From Chromatiales bacterium (GTDB taxonomy: Bacteria; Pseudomonadota; Gammaproteobacteria; CAMYNG01), in NCBI GenBank assembly GCA_027005735.1, contig JALTLF010000232.1, positions 1 through 32,715 of the forward strand: DNA of 32,715 bases, read 5' to 3'. The stretch's first letter is position 1; every line of letters starts with the position of its first letter. Under the pieces are notes generated by a model. The model saw only the letters and a program-made list of their open reading frames with translations. It did not search any database and was not told the origin of the DNA. Positions 8,436 through 17,024 of the stretch are shown piece by piece. Position numbers and translations under genes: made by a program.

Positions 8436-9320
8436 ATGAAAATACTCGTTCTCGGTGCATCCGGCATGCTGGGGAATGCCATGTTCCGGTTTTTGGCAGA
8501 GCACGGGCAGTTCGACGTGACCGGAACACTGCGTAGCACCGCAATGCGCCGCTATCTTCCGGAAAGCCTGCATGATCGACTGAAGACGGGTATCGATGTA
8601 TTGTCTCAGGATCATCTGATGTCGTTGTTCGATGACGTGCGCCCGGATGTCGTGATAAATTGTATCGGGCTGGTGAAACAGCTTGGCAGCGCCTCGGATC
8701 CCCTTAGTGCCCTGCCGGTCAATTCGCTCCTTCCTCATCGACTGGATCGGCTGTGTGGCCTGGCCGGAGCGCGGTTGGTACATTTCAGCACCGATTGCGT
8801 GTTCACCGGAGACAGGGGAATGTACAAGGAGGAAGATACCGCCGATGCGAGGGATTTGTATGGCCTGTCCAAGTACCTTGGCGAGGTAAGGGATTCCTCC
8901 CATGCCATCACGCTGCGCACGTCCATCATCGGGCACGAGCTGGGAAGAAAGCTCTCCTTGATTGGCTGGTTTCTGTCGCAGGAGGGTAAGGTGCCGGGAT
9001 ACTCGCAGGCGATATTCTCGGGCCTGCCGACGGTGGAGATGGCACGGATCGTAATGGAGTATGTGCTGCCGAAACCGGAGCTGAGTGGTCTCTACCATGT
9101 CTCCGCCGCGGCCATTGACAAGAAATCCCTTCTTGAACTGGTTGCCGAGGTTTACGGAATGAACGTCGAGATTTTCGAGGACGTTTCCGTGCGAATCGAT
9201 CGTTCGCTGGATTCAACGCAATTCCGGAAGGCAACAGGTTACGTGCCACCGACATGGCCCGAGCTGGTAGAGTCCATGAAATCATATCACGAGCAGTGGA
9301 ACATGGGAGACGAGGTATAA
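8436..9320 (+). CDS. RmlD-like SDR reductase, WbvR-type, for a UDP-2-acetamido-2,6-dideoxy-L-hexose
   Basis: A 294-aa short-chain dehydrogenase of the RmlD family. The NAD(P) site GASGMLG is at residues 7-13 and the catalytic YGLSK (YxxxK) follows DLYGLSKYLGE. It sits directly before WbjB/FnlA-like and WbjD/FnlC-like genes, so it should reduce the 4-keto intermediate made by the former. The corresponding enzyme of the UDP-L-FucNAc pathway (WbjC, FnlB, Cap5F) is about 370 aa with a C-terminal cupin-like domain. This protein stops at 294 aa and lacks it. The WbvR enzyme of Vibrio cholerae O37, which leads to UDP-L-quinovosamine, is short and RmlD-like in the same way. The product is therefore more likely L-RhaNAc then L-QuiNAc, but this is inference. 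AGGA precedes the ATG at a suitable distance. Confidence 0.8.
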   Translation: MKILVLGASGMLGNAMFRFLAEHGQFDVTGTLRSTAMRRYLPESLHDRLKTGIDVLSQDHLMSLFDDVRPDVVINCIGLVKQLGSASDPLSALPVNSLLPHRLDRLCGLAGARLVHFSTDCVFTGDRGMYKEEDTADARDLYGLSKYLGEVRDSSHAITLRTSIIGHELGRKLSLIGWFLSQEGKVPGYSQAIFSGLPTVEMARIVMEYVLPKPELSGLYHVSAAAIDKKSLLELVAEVYGMNVEIFEDVSVRIDRSLDSTQFRKATGYVPPTWPELVESMKSYHEQWNMGDEV

Positions 9321-9321
9321 G

Positions 9322-10332
9322 GTGTTCGACGACAGGACTTTGATGATAACAGGCGGGACAGGCTCCTTCGGGCGCACCGTCCTGCAGCGCTTCCTGAAAA
9401 CGGATGTCAGGGAGATCCGCATCTTCAGCCGTGACGAAAAGAAGCAGGAAGAAATGCGCATCGCCCTGAATAACGACAAGGTCAAGTTCTACATTGGCGA
9501 TGTGCGCGACTACGACAGCCTGTTGCAGGCCATGGTGGGGGTGGACTATGTCTTTCATGCAGCGGCCCTGAAGCAGGTTCCCTCCTGTGAGTTCTATCCC
9601 ATGGAGGCGGTGCGGACCAATATCGTTGGAACCGACAACATGCTCAGCGCAGCCATCGCCACGGGGGTGAAGCGCGTGGTGGTGCTGAGTACCGACAAGG
9701 CGGTGTATCCCATCAATGCCATGGGTATGTCCAAGGCCATGGCGGAAAAGATCATGGTGGCGCGCTCGCGTACCGTGGACGGAGACGGTCCCGTGATGTG
9801 CGCCACACGCTACGGCAATGTCATGGCCTCGCGGGGCTCGGTGATCCCCCTGTTCGTCGATCAGATCAGGGCCGGCGGGCCGCTGACGGTGACCGATCCC
9901 GATATGACCCGTTTTCTCATGTCGCTGGAGGATTCGGTGGATCTCGTTTTACATGCCTTCGAGCACGCCACGCCGGGCGACATCTTTGTGCAGAAGGCGC
10001 CCGCCTCGACCATTGCCGATCTGGTCGCTGCCATGCAGCAGGTGTTCGGCACGAACCTGCCGGTGAAGACTATCGGTACCCGCCATGGGGAAAAACTCTA
10101 TGAATCGCTGGTTTCCCGCGAGGAGATGGCACGCGCCGAGGACATGGGTCGCTACTTCCGTATTCCGGCGGATACGCGGGATCTCAACTACAACAAGTAC
10201 TTCGTCGAGGGCGAGGAGAACATCTCGCATCTCGAAGATTACACCTCCCACAACACCCAACGGCTGGACGTTGATGGCGTGCGGAAGGTGCTGCTGGAGT
10301 TGGACTATATAAAAGAGGCGCTTAATGCCTAA
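9322..10332 (+). CDS. wbjB: UDP-GlcNAc 4,6-dehydratase/5-epimerase (WbjB/WbvB/FnlA/Cap5E family)
   Basis: A 336-aa extended SDR that converts UDP-GlcNAc to the 4-keto-6-deoxy L-sugar nucleotide, the first step to UDP-L-FucNAc or UDP-L-QuiNAc. The nucleotide-binding loop TGGTGSFG lies at about residues 10-17, with STDKAVYPINAMGMSKAMAEK around 130-150. In this family the usual catalytic Tyr of YxxxK is replaced by Met, and MGMSK here fits. CATRYGNVMASRGSVIP is also characteristic. The GTG start is one base after the preceding stop, with a GGAGACGAGG-like ribosome site inside the end of that gene. Its stop overlaps the next start by 8 bases. Enzyme class is secure; the final sugar depends on the reductase and epimerase. 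Confidence 0.9.
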   Translation: MFDDRTLMITGGTGSFGRTVLQRFLKTDVREIRIFSRDEKKQEEMRIALNNDKVKFYIGDVRDYDSLLQAMVGVDYVFHAAALKQVPSCEFYPMEAVRTNIVGTDNMLSAAIATGVKRVVVLSTDKAVYPINAMGMSKAMAEKIMVARSRTVDGDGPVMCATRYGNVMASRGSVIPLFVDQIRAGGPLTVTDPDMTRFLMSLEDSVDLVLHAFEHATPGDIFVQKAPASTIADLVAAMQQVFGTNLPVKTIGTRHGEKLYESLVSREEMARAEDMGRYFRIPADTRDLNYNKYFVEGEENISHLEDYTSHNTQRLDVDGVRKVLLELDYIKEALNA

Positions 10333-11443
10333 GGTCATGACCATCGTGGGCACGCGTCCCGAGATCATCAAGATGAGCCGCGTGATCGCCACCTTCGACG
10401 CCCATGTCAATCACGTGCTGGTGCATACCGGGCAGAATCACGACTATGAACTCAACGAGGTCTTCTTCGAGGACCTCGAGATCCGCAAGCCTGATCATTT
10501 CCTCGGCGTTGCCGGTGGCACGACGGCAGAGGTCATCGCAGCTGTCATCGAGCGGTCGGATGCGGTGTTCGAAAAGGAACGCCCGGATGCCCTGATGCTC
10601 TATGGCGATACCAACAGTTGCCTGGCGGTGATCGCGGCCAAGCGGCGCAAGATCCCGGTGTTTCACATGGAGGCGGGCAATCGCTGTTTCGACCAGCGTG
10701 TCCCGGAAGAACTCAACCGCAAGATCGTCGATCATCTCAGCGATATCAACTTGGTGTTGACCGAGCACGCCCGTCGCTATCTGCTGGCCGAAGGGATCCG
10801 CCCCGAGACCATCATCAAGACCGGCTCGCACATGCGCGAGGTGCTGGATTACTATCGGCCAAAGATCGAAGCATCCGGCGTGCTCGCGCGCGAGGGACTC
10901 GAGGCCGGCAAGTATTTCCTTGTCAGCGCCCACCGCGAAGAGAACGTCGATGACGAGGACAATCTGCGCGATCTGCTCGATGCCCTGGTGGGACTGGCGG
11001 AAAGCCATGCCTTTCCCGTCATGGTCTCCACCCATCCCCGCACGCGCAAGCGTCTCGATGCCATGGAGGGTGCGGCCACCCATCCGCTGGTGAAGTTCGT
11101 CAAGCCTTACGGGTTCACCGATTACGTTGCGTTGATGCAGAGTGCGGCCTGCGTGCTCTCGGACAGCGGTACCATCACCGAGGAGGCCGCCTTGCTCTCC
11201 ATCCCGGCGGTCACCATTCGCAACACGCATGAACGCCCGGAAGGTAACGATGCCGGCGTGCTCATCATGTGCGGCCTGCGCCGGGAAGCCGTGCTGGATG
11301 CAGTGCGTGTCGTCATGGCTGGTTCTCCCGGCCCGGTTGGTGTCGTGGACGACTACGCTGCCGAAGTGGTGTCGGAAAAGGTTCTGCGCACGGTGCTGGG
11401 TTACACCGACTACGTCAACCGCACGGTCTGGCACAAGACCTGA
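10325..11443 (+). CDS. wbjD: UDP-sugar 2-epimerase (WbjD/WbvD/FnlC/Cap5G family)
   Basis: A 372-aa member of the non-hydrolysing UDP-GlcNAc 2-epimerase family. It shows GTRPEIIKMS at the N terminus, HTGQNHDYE near residue 38, HMEAGNRCFDQRVPEE in the centre and SDSGTITEEA before the C-terminal end. In the three-enzyme pathway this class performs the last C2 epimerisation: L-talo to L-FucNAc, or L-RhaNAc to L-QuiNAc. The ATG overlaps the previous gene by 8 bases and is preceded by AGAGG, so translation is coupled. General WecB-type UDP-GlcNAc 2-epimerases are related, but the EAGNRCFDQRVPEE form and the context point to the WbjD group. Confidence 0.9.
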   Translation: MPKVMTIVGTRPEIIKMSRVIATFDAHVNHVLVHTGQNHDYELNEVFFEDLEIRKPDHFLGVAGGTTAEVIAAVIERSDAVFEKERPDALMLYGDTNSCLAVIAAKRRKIPVFHMEAGNRCFDQRVPEELNRKIVDHLSDINLVLTEHARRYLLAEGIRPETIIKTGSHMREVLDYYRPKIEASGVLAREGLEAGKYFLVSAHREENVDDEDNLRDLLDALVGLAESHAFPVMVSTHPRTRKRLDAMEGAATHPLVKFVKPYGFTDYVALMQSAACVLSDSGTITEEAALLSIPAVTIRNTHERPEGNDAGVLIMCGLRREAVLDAVRVVMAGSPGPVGVVDDYAAEVVSEKVLRTVLGYTDYVNRTVWHKT

Positions 11444-11456
11444 GCGGGAGACACGC

Positions 11457-12413
11457 GTGCGGATCCTGGTTACAGGCGGGAGCGGTTTTGTCGGCGGCCA
11501 TCTGCTGGCGCAGCTGCAGGCGCAGGGTCACGAACTCCACGTTGCCACGCGGCGCGAGGTGTTGCTCCCGGGCGGCGTTACCGCCGTCAGGGTCGGCGAT
11601 ATCGGCCCCGACACGGACTGGAGCGGCGCGCTCGACGGGATCGACGCGGTAGTGCATCTTGCCGCGCGCGTACACGTGATGCGCGACTCGGCCGCCGATC
11701 CCCTTGCCCTCTACCGCCACACCAACGTGGAAGGCACCCTGCGGCTGGCGCGCCAGGCGGCGAGCGCCGGCGTGCGGCGGCTGGTCTATCTCAGCTCCAT
11801 CAAGGTCAACGGCGAGGCCACCACGCCGGGCCGGCCGTTTACCTCCACCGACGCGCCCGCCCCGGGGGATCCCTACGGGATCTCCAAGTACGAGGCCGAG
11901 CAGGGGCTGTTGACGATCGCCGCCGAGACGGATCTCGAAGTGGCCATCATTCGTCCCCCGTTGATCTACGGCCCCGGCGTCAGGGCCAACTTCCTTCGCC
12001 TCATGCGTCTTCTCCAGCGCCAGCTGCCGTTGCCCTTTGGCCGTATCCGCAACCGGCGCAGTCTGCTGGCGGTGGGCAATCTTGTCGATCTTGTGACGTG
12101 CTGCCTCACGCATCCCGGCGCGCGCAACCGTATCTTTCTCGCCGCCGATGGGGAGAGCCTCTCCACCCCCGAGTTGCTGCGGCGCCTCGCCGCCGCGCTG
12201 GGGGTACGCGCGCGGCTGGTGCCGGTGCCCCATGCCCTTGTCGATGGCGGCCTGCGCCTGCTGGGCAGGGGTGCGCTGGCGCAGCGCCTGTGCGGATCGC
12301 TGGAGGTCGATATCCGGGACACCTGCCAGCGGCTGGACTGGTCGCCGCCGGTGTCGGTGGACGCGGGCCTGAAGGCGGCGGCGGATCACTATCTGCGGGA
12401 AGGAGCGCGGTGA
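11457..12413 (+). CDS. NAD-dependent epimerase/reductase, WbpV-like (UDP-D-QuiNAc synthesis)
   Basis: A 318-aa extended SDR from the GTG at 11457, with GGGAG seven bases upstream; a longer frame reaching back into the previous gene is only read-through. It has TGGSGFVG at residues 6-13, SSIKVNGE near 117 and the catalytic DPYGISKYE (YxxxK). RPPLIYGPGVRANF and NRRSLLAV follow. These marks resemble WbpV of Pseudomonas and WreQ of Rhizobium. Those reduce UDP-4-keto-6-deoxy-GlcNAc to UDP-D-QuiNAc and sit next to the initiating transferase, as here. They need a WbpM-type 4,6-dehydratase, which is not in this window. A UDP-GlcNAc 4-epimerase role remains possible. Its end overlaps the next gene (GTGA). 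Confidence 0.78.
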   Translation: MRILVTGGSGFVGGHLLAQLQAQGHELHVATRREVLLPGGVTAVRVGDIGPDTDWSGALDGIDAVVHLAARVHVMRDSAADPLALYRHTNVEGTLRLARQAASAGVRRLVYLSSIKVNGEATTPGRPFTSTDAPAPGDPYGISKYEAEQGLLTIAAETDLEVAIIRPPLIYGPGVRANFLRLMRLLQRQLPLPFGRIRNRRSLLAVGNLVDLVTCCLTHPGARNRIFLAADGESLSTPELLRRLAAALGVRARLVPVPHALVDGGLRLLGRGALAQRLCGSLEVDIRDTCQRLDWSPPVSVDAGLKAAADHYLREGAR

Positions 12414-13426
12414 TCGCGGCCACCCTGCTGATCGCCGTTGCCCTGGCCAGTTTTCTCCTCGCCGGGCTGGTGCGGCGCTATGCCCTGGCGCGGGGCGCGC
12501 TGGACCGTCCCAACGAACGCAGTTCCCACGCCATCCCCACGCCGCGTGGCGGCGGTCTGGCTTTTGTCACCACCTTCCTCGTCGGGCTGGGTGTGGCGGC
12601 AGTCCTCTTTCCACTGGAGCGGAGCCTTGTGCTCGCGCTATGCGTTTCCGGCCTGCTGGTGGGTTTTACGGGCATGCGGGACGACTTCCACGGGCTTGGC
12701 GTGGGGGCGCGCCTCCTGGCGCAGTTTACCGCCGCCGTGGCCGCGTTCTGGGTGCTCTCGGGCGGGGAGCCCGCCAGCCTCTTTGGTACATCCGCGGGCG
12801 CGGCATGGCTGTTTGTCGCCGCAGGGGTATTCCTGCTCGTCTGGCTGGTGAACCTCTACAACTTCATGGACGGCATCGATGGCATCGCCGCCATCGAGGC
12901 CATCACGGTGGGTCTCGGCATGACGCTGGTGTACCTGCTCGACCCACGGACGGGGGAAGCGTGGCTGATTCCGGCCCTGCTGGCTGCCGGTGTGTCGGGT
13001 TTTCTGCCGTGGAACTTCCCCGGCGCACGACTGTTCATGGGGGATGTCGGCAGCGGTTTTCTCGGTATGTCGCTCGGCATCATGGCGCTGCAGGGCTGGA
13101 AGCTCGATGTCTCCCTGCTCTGGGCCTGGCTGATCCTGCTGGGGGTGTTCATCGTCGATGCCAGCCTGACCCTTTTTCGCCGGTTACTGGCCGGCGAAAA
13201 CGTGTTTCGTGCCCACCGCGGCCATGCTTACCAGGTCGCCGCGCGGCGTTATGGAGCGCATGCCCCGGTGTCGCTGGCGGTGGGGGCCATCAACCTGCTG
13301 TGGCTCTTGCCCCTTGCCATCTGGGTGGCGCGCGGCGGACTGGCCGGGCCGGTGGGCCTCCTCATTGCCTGGACGCCGCTGGTGGCGCTGGCAGTCTGTT
13401 TTCGCGCGGACCGGGTACAGGCCTGA
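12410..13426 (+). CDS. wbpL: Initiating glycosyltransferase, WbpL/WecA family (undecaprenyl-phosphate sugar-1-phosphate transferase)
   Basis: A 338-aa integral membrane enzyme from GTG 12410, overlapping the previous stop as GTGA with GGAAGGAG just upstream. It transfers an acylamino-sugar phosphate from a UDP-sugar to undecaprenyl phosphate, starting O-unit assembly at the cytoplasmic face. About 10-11 hydrophobic helices are visible. Conserved family motifs are present: RGGG near the N terminus, the acidic pair in GMRDDFHGLG, NLYNFMDGIDGIA, NFPGARLFMGDVGSGF and AHRGHAYQ. Pairing with a WbpV-like reductase suggests QuiNAc (or FucNAc/GlcNAc) as the first sugar, as in Pseudomonas B-band loci. 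It ends the polysaccharide operon; no intrinsic terminator is evident before the tRNA-Val promoter. Confidence 0.88.
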   Translation: MIAATLLIAVALASFLLAGLVRRYALARGALDRPNERSSHAIPTPRGGGLAFVTTFLVGLGVAAVLFPLERSLVLALCVSGLLVGFTGMRDDFHGLGVGARLLAQFTAAVAAFWVLSGGEPASLFGTSAGAAWLFVAAGVFLLVWLVNLYNFMDGIDGIAAIEAITVGLGMTLVYLLDPRTGEAWLIPALLAAGVSGFLPWNFPGARLFMGDVGSGFLGMSLGIMALQGWKLDVSLLWAWLILLGVFIVDASLTLFRRLLAGENVFRAHRGHAYQVAARRYGAHAPVSLAVGAINLLWLLPLAIWVARGGLAGPVGLLIAWTPLVALAVCFRADRVQA

Positions 13427-13462
13427 GGCGCCCTGGCCGTGAGGCGTCGGAGCCGATTTTGC

Positions 13463-13491
13463 TTGAGTTTTCAGGGGCGTTTCGGTAAATT
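13463..13491 (+). promoter_or_regulatory. Sigma70-type promoter of tRNA-Val
   Basis: TTGAGT at 13463-13468 and TAAATT at 13486-13491 are separated by exactly 17 bases. A GC-rich stretch (TCGCTGCC) follows before the tRNA, as is common for stringently controlled stable-RNA promoters. The predicted transcription start is near 13498, about nine bases before the mature tRNA 5' end. Confidence 0.6.
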
Positions 13492-13506
13492 TCGCTGCCT
13501 GATTGC

Positions 13507-13583
13507 AGTCGCGTAGCTCAGTTGGTTAGAGCACTACCTTGACATGGTAGGGGTCGGTGGTTCGAATCCACTCGCGACTACCA
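13507..13583 (+). tRNA. tRNA-Val (anticodon GAC)
   Basis: A full cloverleaf is readable in 77 nt with an encoded CCA. The acceptor stem AGTCGCG pairs with CGCGACT. The D arm is TAGCTCAGTTGGTTAGAGC. The anticodon stem CTACC/GGTAG encloses loop TTGACAT (anticodon GAC, codons GUC/GUU). The T arm is GGTGG-TTCGAAT-CCACT. It lies between the O-antigen operon and thrS, a place where tRNA genes often mark the edge of variable regions. Confidence 0.97.
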
Positions 13584-13588
13584 GATCC

Positions 13589-13607
13589 GGTCATTTGCAA
13601 GATGACC
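13589..13607 (+). other. Hairpin directly downstream of tRNA-Val
   Basis: GGTCAT (13589-13594) pairs with ATGACC (13602-13607) around a 7-base loop. There is no T tract, so it is not a classical intrinsic terminator. It may act in 3' processing or termination together with the adjacent REP pair. The function is inferred only. Confidence 0.3.
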
Positions 13608-13682
13608 TGTAGGAGCGCCGCCCTCGGCGTGATTTTCACCATGGTGTGACAAACCCATCGCGCCGGGGGCGGCGCTCCTACG
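13608..13682. repeat. REP-type inverted pair (REPIN-like), copy 1
   Basis: GTAGGAGCGCCGCCCTCGGC... at 13609-13632 is followed 25 bases later by its near-perfect reverse complement at 13658-13681. A second copy lies at 17141-17216 with the same arms but an unrelated centre, which marks this as a dispersed repeat and not a gene-specific terminator. The core GTAGGAGCG resembles REP sequences of Pseudomonas and Xanthomonas, which are spread by RAYT transposases. No RAYT gene is in the window. Confidence 0.8.
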
Positions 13683-13834
13683 TGTACCGGCTGCTGGCAG
13701 CCGGTATTCTGTTCCAGTTTCCAGACAGTCCCGCGACTCTCTGAACAGGAAGGTGACGGCCCGTTGGTAGGGGTCGCGCCCGGTTTAACAAGCGGCCCTT
13801 CGTACCGGTCGCCACTGCACCAAGAGGTTCAGAC

Positions 13835-15760
13835 ATGCCCGTCATCACCCTGCCGGATGGCAGCAAACGCGAATACCCCCAGGCCCTGACCGTGGCCGAG
13901 GTGGCCGCCGACATCGGCGCCGGGCTGGCCAAGGCCGCGCTGGCCGGCCGCATCGACGGCAAGCTGGTGGACACCTCGGCGCTCATCGACCACGATGCCG
14001 AGGTGGCCATCATCACCGACCGCGACCCGGAGGGGCTGGAGATCATCCGTCACTCCACCGCTCACCTGCTGGCCCAGGCGGTGAAGGAACTCTTCCCCGA
14101 GGCCCAGGTCACCATCGGCCCCGTCATCGAGGACGGCTTCTACTACGACTTCGCCTACGAGAACGGCTTCTCCGAGGAGGACCTGGCGCGTATCGAAAAA
14201 AAGATGGCGGAGCTGGCGAAGCAGGATTTCCCCATCACCCGCACGGTGATGGATCGCGACGAGGCCATCAGGTTCTTCCGCGACATGGGCGAGGAGTACA
14301 AGGCGGAGATCATCGCCTCCATCCCCGAGGGCGAGGAAATCGGCCTCTATAAACAGGGCGATTTCATCGATCTTTGCCGCGGACCCCACGTACCGTCCAC
14401 CGGCAAGCTCAAGGCCTTCAAGCTCATGAAGCTGGCCGGCGCCTACTGGCGCGGCGACTCCGACAACGAGATGCTGCAACGCATCTACGGCACCGCCTGG
14501 CAGGACAAGAAGCACCTCAAGGCCTACCTGCACCGCCTCGAGGAGGCCGAAAAACGTGACCATCGCAAGCTGGGCCGGCGGCTGGATCTCTTCCACACCC
14601 AGGAAGAGGCGCCGGGCATGGTCTTCTGGCACGACCGCGGCTGGACCATCTACAAGCAGGTGGAGCAGTACATCCGCGAGCGCCTGCGCGAGCACGACTA
14701 CCAGGAGGTCAACACGCCCAACCTGGTGGACCGGGTGCTGTGGGAGAAGTCCGGCCACTGGGCCAAGTTCCGCGACGACATGTTCACCACCCACTCGGAG
14801 AACCGCGAGTACGCCGTCAAGCCCATGAACTGCCCCTGCCACGTGCAGATCTTCAACCAGGGCCTGCGCAGCTACCGCGATCTGCCCCTGCGCATGGCGG
14901 AATTCGGCTCCTGCCACCGCAACGAGCCCTCCGGCACCCTGCACGGGCTCATGCGCGTGCGCGCCTTCACCCAGGACGACGCCCACATCTTCTGCAGCGA
15001 GGATCAGATCCAGGACGAGGTGGCGGCCTTCATCGAGCTGCTCTACCAGGTGTATGCCGATTTCGGCTTCGACGACGTGCTGGTCAAGCTCTCCACCCGC
15101 CCCGAGCAGCGCGTGGGCGCCGACGAGGTGTGGGACAAGGCCGAGGCGGCCCTGCAGCAGGCCCTCGACGCCAGGGGCCTGGACTGGGAACTGCAGCCGG
15201 GGGAGGGGGCCTTCTACGGGCCCAAGATCGAGTTCTCCCTGCGCGACTGCCTCGGCCGGGTGTGGCAGTGCGGCACCATCCAGGTGGATTTCTCCATGCC
15301 GGGGCGCCTCGGGGCCGAATACGTCGCCGAGGACGGCGCCCGCCACACCCCGGTGATGCTCCACCGCGCCATTCTGGGCTCCATGGAGCGTTTTCTGGGC
15401 ATCCTCATCGAGCATTACGCCGGCAATTTCCCCGCCTGGCTGGCGCCGGTGCAGGCGGTTTTGCTCAATATTACCGATCACCAGGCCGAATATGCCGAAA
15501 ATGCGGCCAAGGCCCTGAAAAATCATGGATTCCGGGTGATTACGGACTTGAGAAACGAGAAGATCGGCTTTAAGATCCGCGAGCACACATTACAGAAGGT
15601 TCCGTATCTCCTCGTCGTGGGGGACAAGGAACTGGAGAATGGCACGGTGGCCGTGCGCACGCGAAGTGGTGAGGACCTGGGGGCCATGTCCCTGGAGGCA
15701 TTTGCCGAGCACCTCAGCAGGGATATCGCGCGCCGCGGCCGCGCTGTTTTGGAGGAATAA
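13835..15760 (+). CDS. thrS: Threonyl-tRNA synthetase
   Basis: A 641-aa protein of normal length for bacterial ThrRS, which charges tRNA-Thr and edits mischarged seryl-tRNA. The TGS domain covers residues 1-62. The editing domain has the HSTAH pair (His73, His77) and CRGPH further on. The class II catalytic core has the zinc-ligand motif [22 protein letters not shown], and [12 protein letters not shown]. The C-terminal anticodon-binding domain runs from about residue 535. AAGAGG precedes the ATG by about 9 bases. The thrS-infC-rpmI-rplT order is the conserved bacterial one. Bases from about 15460 to 15620, in the anticodon-binding domain, are noticeably less GC-rich than the preceding kilobase. 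The E. coli thrS operator was not recognisable in the leader. Confidence 0.98.
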   Translation: MPVITLPDGSKREYPQALTVAEVAADIGAGLAKAALAGRIDGKLVDTSALIDHDAEVAIITDRDPEGLEIIRHSTAHLLAQAVKELFPEAQVTIGPVIEDGFYYDFAYENGFSEEDLARIEKKMAELAKQDFPITRTVMDRDEAIRFFRDMGEEYKAEIIASIPEGEEIGLYKQGDFIDLCRGPHVPSTGKLKAFKLMKLAGAYWRGDSDNEMLQRIYGTAWQDKKHLKAYLHRLEEAEKRDHRKLGRRLDLFHTQEEAPGMVFWHDRGWTIYKQVEQYIRERLREHDYQEVNTPNLVDRVLWEKSGHWAKFRDDMFTTHSENREYAVKPMNCPCHVQIFNQGLRSYRDLPLRMAEFGSCHRNEPSGTLHGLMRVRAFTQDDAHIFCSEDQIQDEVAAFIELLYQVYADFGFDDVLVKLSTRPEQRVGADEVWDKAEAALQQALDARGLDWELQPGEGAFYGPKIEFSLRDCLGRVWQCGTIQVDFSMPGRLGAEYVAEDGARHTPVMLHRAILGSMERFLGILIEHYAGNFPAWLAPVQAVLLNITDHQAEYAENAAKALKNHGFRVITDLRNEKIGFKIREHTLQKVPYLLVVGDKELENGTVAVRTRSGEDLGAMSLEAFAEHLSRDIARRGRAVLEE

Positions 15761-15764
15761 CCGT

Positions 15765-16283
15765 ATCGCAACAGTAAAGAAGACGCGCATCAACGACGAC
15801 ATTACCGCGCCGGAAGTCCGGCTCATCGGCGCCGACGGCGCCCAGATTGGCATCAGGTCGCTCGAGGATGCGAAGCAGCTGGCGGAAGACGCCGAACTGG
15901 ACCTGGTCGAGATCTCGCCCGATGCCGAGCCGCCGGTCTGCCGCCTCATGGACTACGGCAAGTACCAGTTCGAGCAGAACAAGAAACGCCATGCGGCGCG
16001 AAAGAAGCAGAAACAGATCCATATCAAGGAAGTGAAATTCCGTCCCGGGACGGAAGAGGGCGACTACCAGGTCAAACTACGCAACCTGGTGCGTTTCCTC
16101 AGCAACGGAGACAAGGCCAAGGTAACCCTCAGGTTCCGTGGCCGGGAAATGGCCCACCAGGAACTGGGCGCTCAGTTGCTAAAGCGCGTGGAAGAAGACC
16201 TTGCCGAAATCGGCACCGTCGAGCAGTACCCCCGCATGGAGGGACGCCAGATGGTCATGGTCATCGCACCGCGCAAAAAGTAG
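15765..16283 (+). CDS. infC: Translation initiation factor IF-3, starting at a rare ATC codon
   Basis: A 172-aa IF-3 that binds the 30S subunit, prevents 70S association and proofreads start codons. The N domain begins [20 protein letters not shown] and the linker contains [12 protein letters not shown]. The C domain carries [17 protein letters not shown] and ends RKK. No ATG, GTG or TTG occurs in frame near the expected N terminus. The longer frame beginning at 15639 reads back through the end of thrS. The codon ATC at 15765 lies 8 bases after a perfect GGAGGA (15751-15756), exactly where IF-3 should start. Non-AUG starts (AUU in E. coli) are a known basis of IF-3 autoregulation because IF-3 rejects them. 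The start is therefore inferred with good support, only four bases after the thrS stop. Confidence 0.93.
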   Translation: MATVKKTRINDDITAPEVRLIGADGAQIGIRSLEDAKQLAEDAELDLVEISPDAEPPVCRLMDYGKYQFEQNKKRHAARKKQKQIHIKEVKFRPGTEEGDYQVKLRNLVRFLSNGDKAKVTLRFRGREMAHQELGAQLLKRVEEDLAEIGTVEQYPRMEGRQMVMVIAPRKK

Positions 16284-16369
16284 CGTGCTGCTGTCCGCCG
16301 GGTGTGGCAACCCAGGTTGGCAGTCGTAAATGTACGCAGTGTCAAACATCAATCAATGCGAGTATTGAA

Positions 16370-16567
16370 ATGCCAAAGATGAAAACCAATCGCGGCGCTG
16401 CAAAGCGTTTCCGCAAAACCGGCAGTGGTTCGTTCAAGCGTAACCAGTCACACCGCCGTCACATCCTCACCAAGAAGAGCACCAAGCGTAAGCGCCACCT
16501 GCGCACGCCGGAGCACGTCTGTGAGGCAGATGTGAAGGCCGTGAAGAAAATGATGCCCTACGCCTGA
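16370..16567 (+). CDS. rpmI: 50S ribosomal protein L35
   Basis: The ATG at 16370 gives the standard 65-aa bL35, starting [20 protein letters not shown] and very rich in Lys and Arg. The frame stays open upstream to 16304 but that extension lacks L35 character. The ribosome-binding site is weak (GCGAG), fitting the known control of rpmI translation by L20 in E. coli. An equivalent pseudoknot cannot be confirmed by eye in the 86-base infC-rpmI gap. Confidence 0.95.
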   Translation: MPKMKTNRGAAKRFRKTGSGSFKRNQSHRRHILTKKSTKRKRHLRTPEHVCEADVKAVKKMMPYA

Positions 16568-16588
16568 ATCTGAGAGAGGAGACGAATC

Positions 16589-16948
16589 ATGCCAAGAGTC
16601 AAACGCGGCGTTACCGCTAACGCCAGGCACAAGAAAGTCATCAAGAAGGCCAAGGGTTACTACGGCCGTCGCAAGAACGTCTTTCGCGTCGCAAAGCAGG
16701 CCGTCACCAAGGCTGGCCAGTATGCCTACCGCGATCGTCGTCAGCGCAAGCGCCAGTTCCGTGCCCTGTGGATCGCCCGCATCAATGCCGCCGCGCGGGA
16801 ATGCGGCCTGTCCTACAGCCGCTTTATCGATGGGCTCAACAAGGCCAACATCGAAGTGGATCGCAAGGTGCTGGCCGACCTGGCCGTGCACGACATGGTT
16901 GCCTTTAGCGCGCTTGCCGAGCAAGCCAAGGCCAACCTGTCCGGCTAA
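16589..16948 (+). CDS. rplT: 50S ribosomal protein L20
   Basis: A 119-aa bL20 of normal length, starting [24 protein letters not shown] with the basic RNA-binding N-terminal extension. The globular C-terminal part contains [19 protein letters not shown]. It binds 23S rRNA early in 50S assembly and, in E. coli, represses its own operon. A strong GAGAGGAG ribosome site lies upstream. The gap to rpmI is 21 bases. An intrinsic terminator follows 44 bases after the stop, ending the thrS-rplT unit. Confidence 0.97.
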   Translation: MPRVKRGVTANARHKKVIKKAKGYYGRRKNVFRVAKQAVTKAGQYAYRDRRQRKRQFRALWIARINAAARECGLSYSRFIDGLNKANIEVDRKVLADLAVHDMVAFSALAEQAKANLSG

Positions 16949-16991
16949 GCACCGCCGGCACCGCGATGGCGGTGCCATGACAAACGGACAC

Positions 16992-17024
16992 GAAGAGGGA
17001 AGGCCTGGTTGCCTTCCCTTTTTC
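16992..17024 (+). terminator. Intrinsic terminator after rplT
   Basis: GGGAAGGC (16997-17004) pairs perfectly with GCCTTCCC (17011-17018) around a 6-base loop. Five Ts follow (17019-17023), and a purine-rich CGAAGA precedes the stem. This separates thrS-infC-rpmI-rplT from pheS-pheT. Confidence 0.85.

Noticed and set aside
11142-11456. N-terminal extension of the WbpV-like gene
   Set aside because: It lies in another frame of wbjD and is compositionally unlike a protein; the GTG at 11457 with GGGAG fits the SDR start.
13829-15586. 585-aa antisense ORF over thrS
   Set aside because: Shadow frame caused by high third-position GC; the thrS frame has all catalytic motifs.
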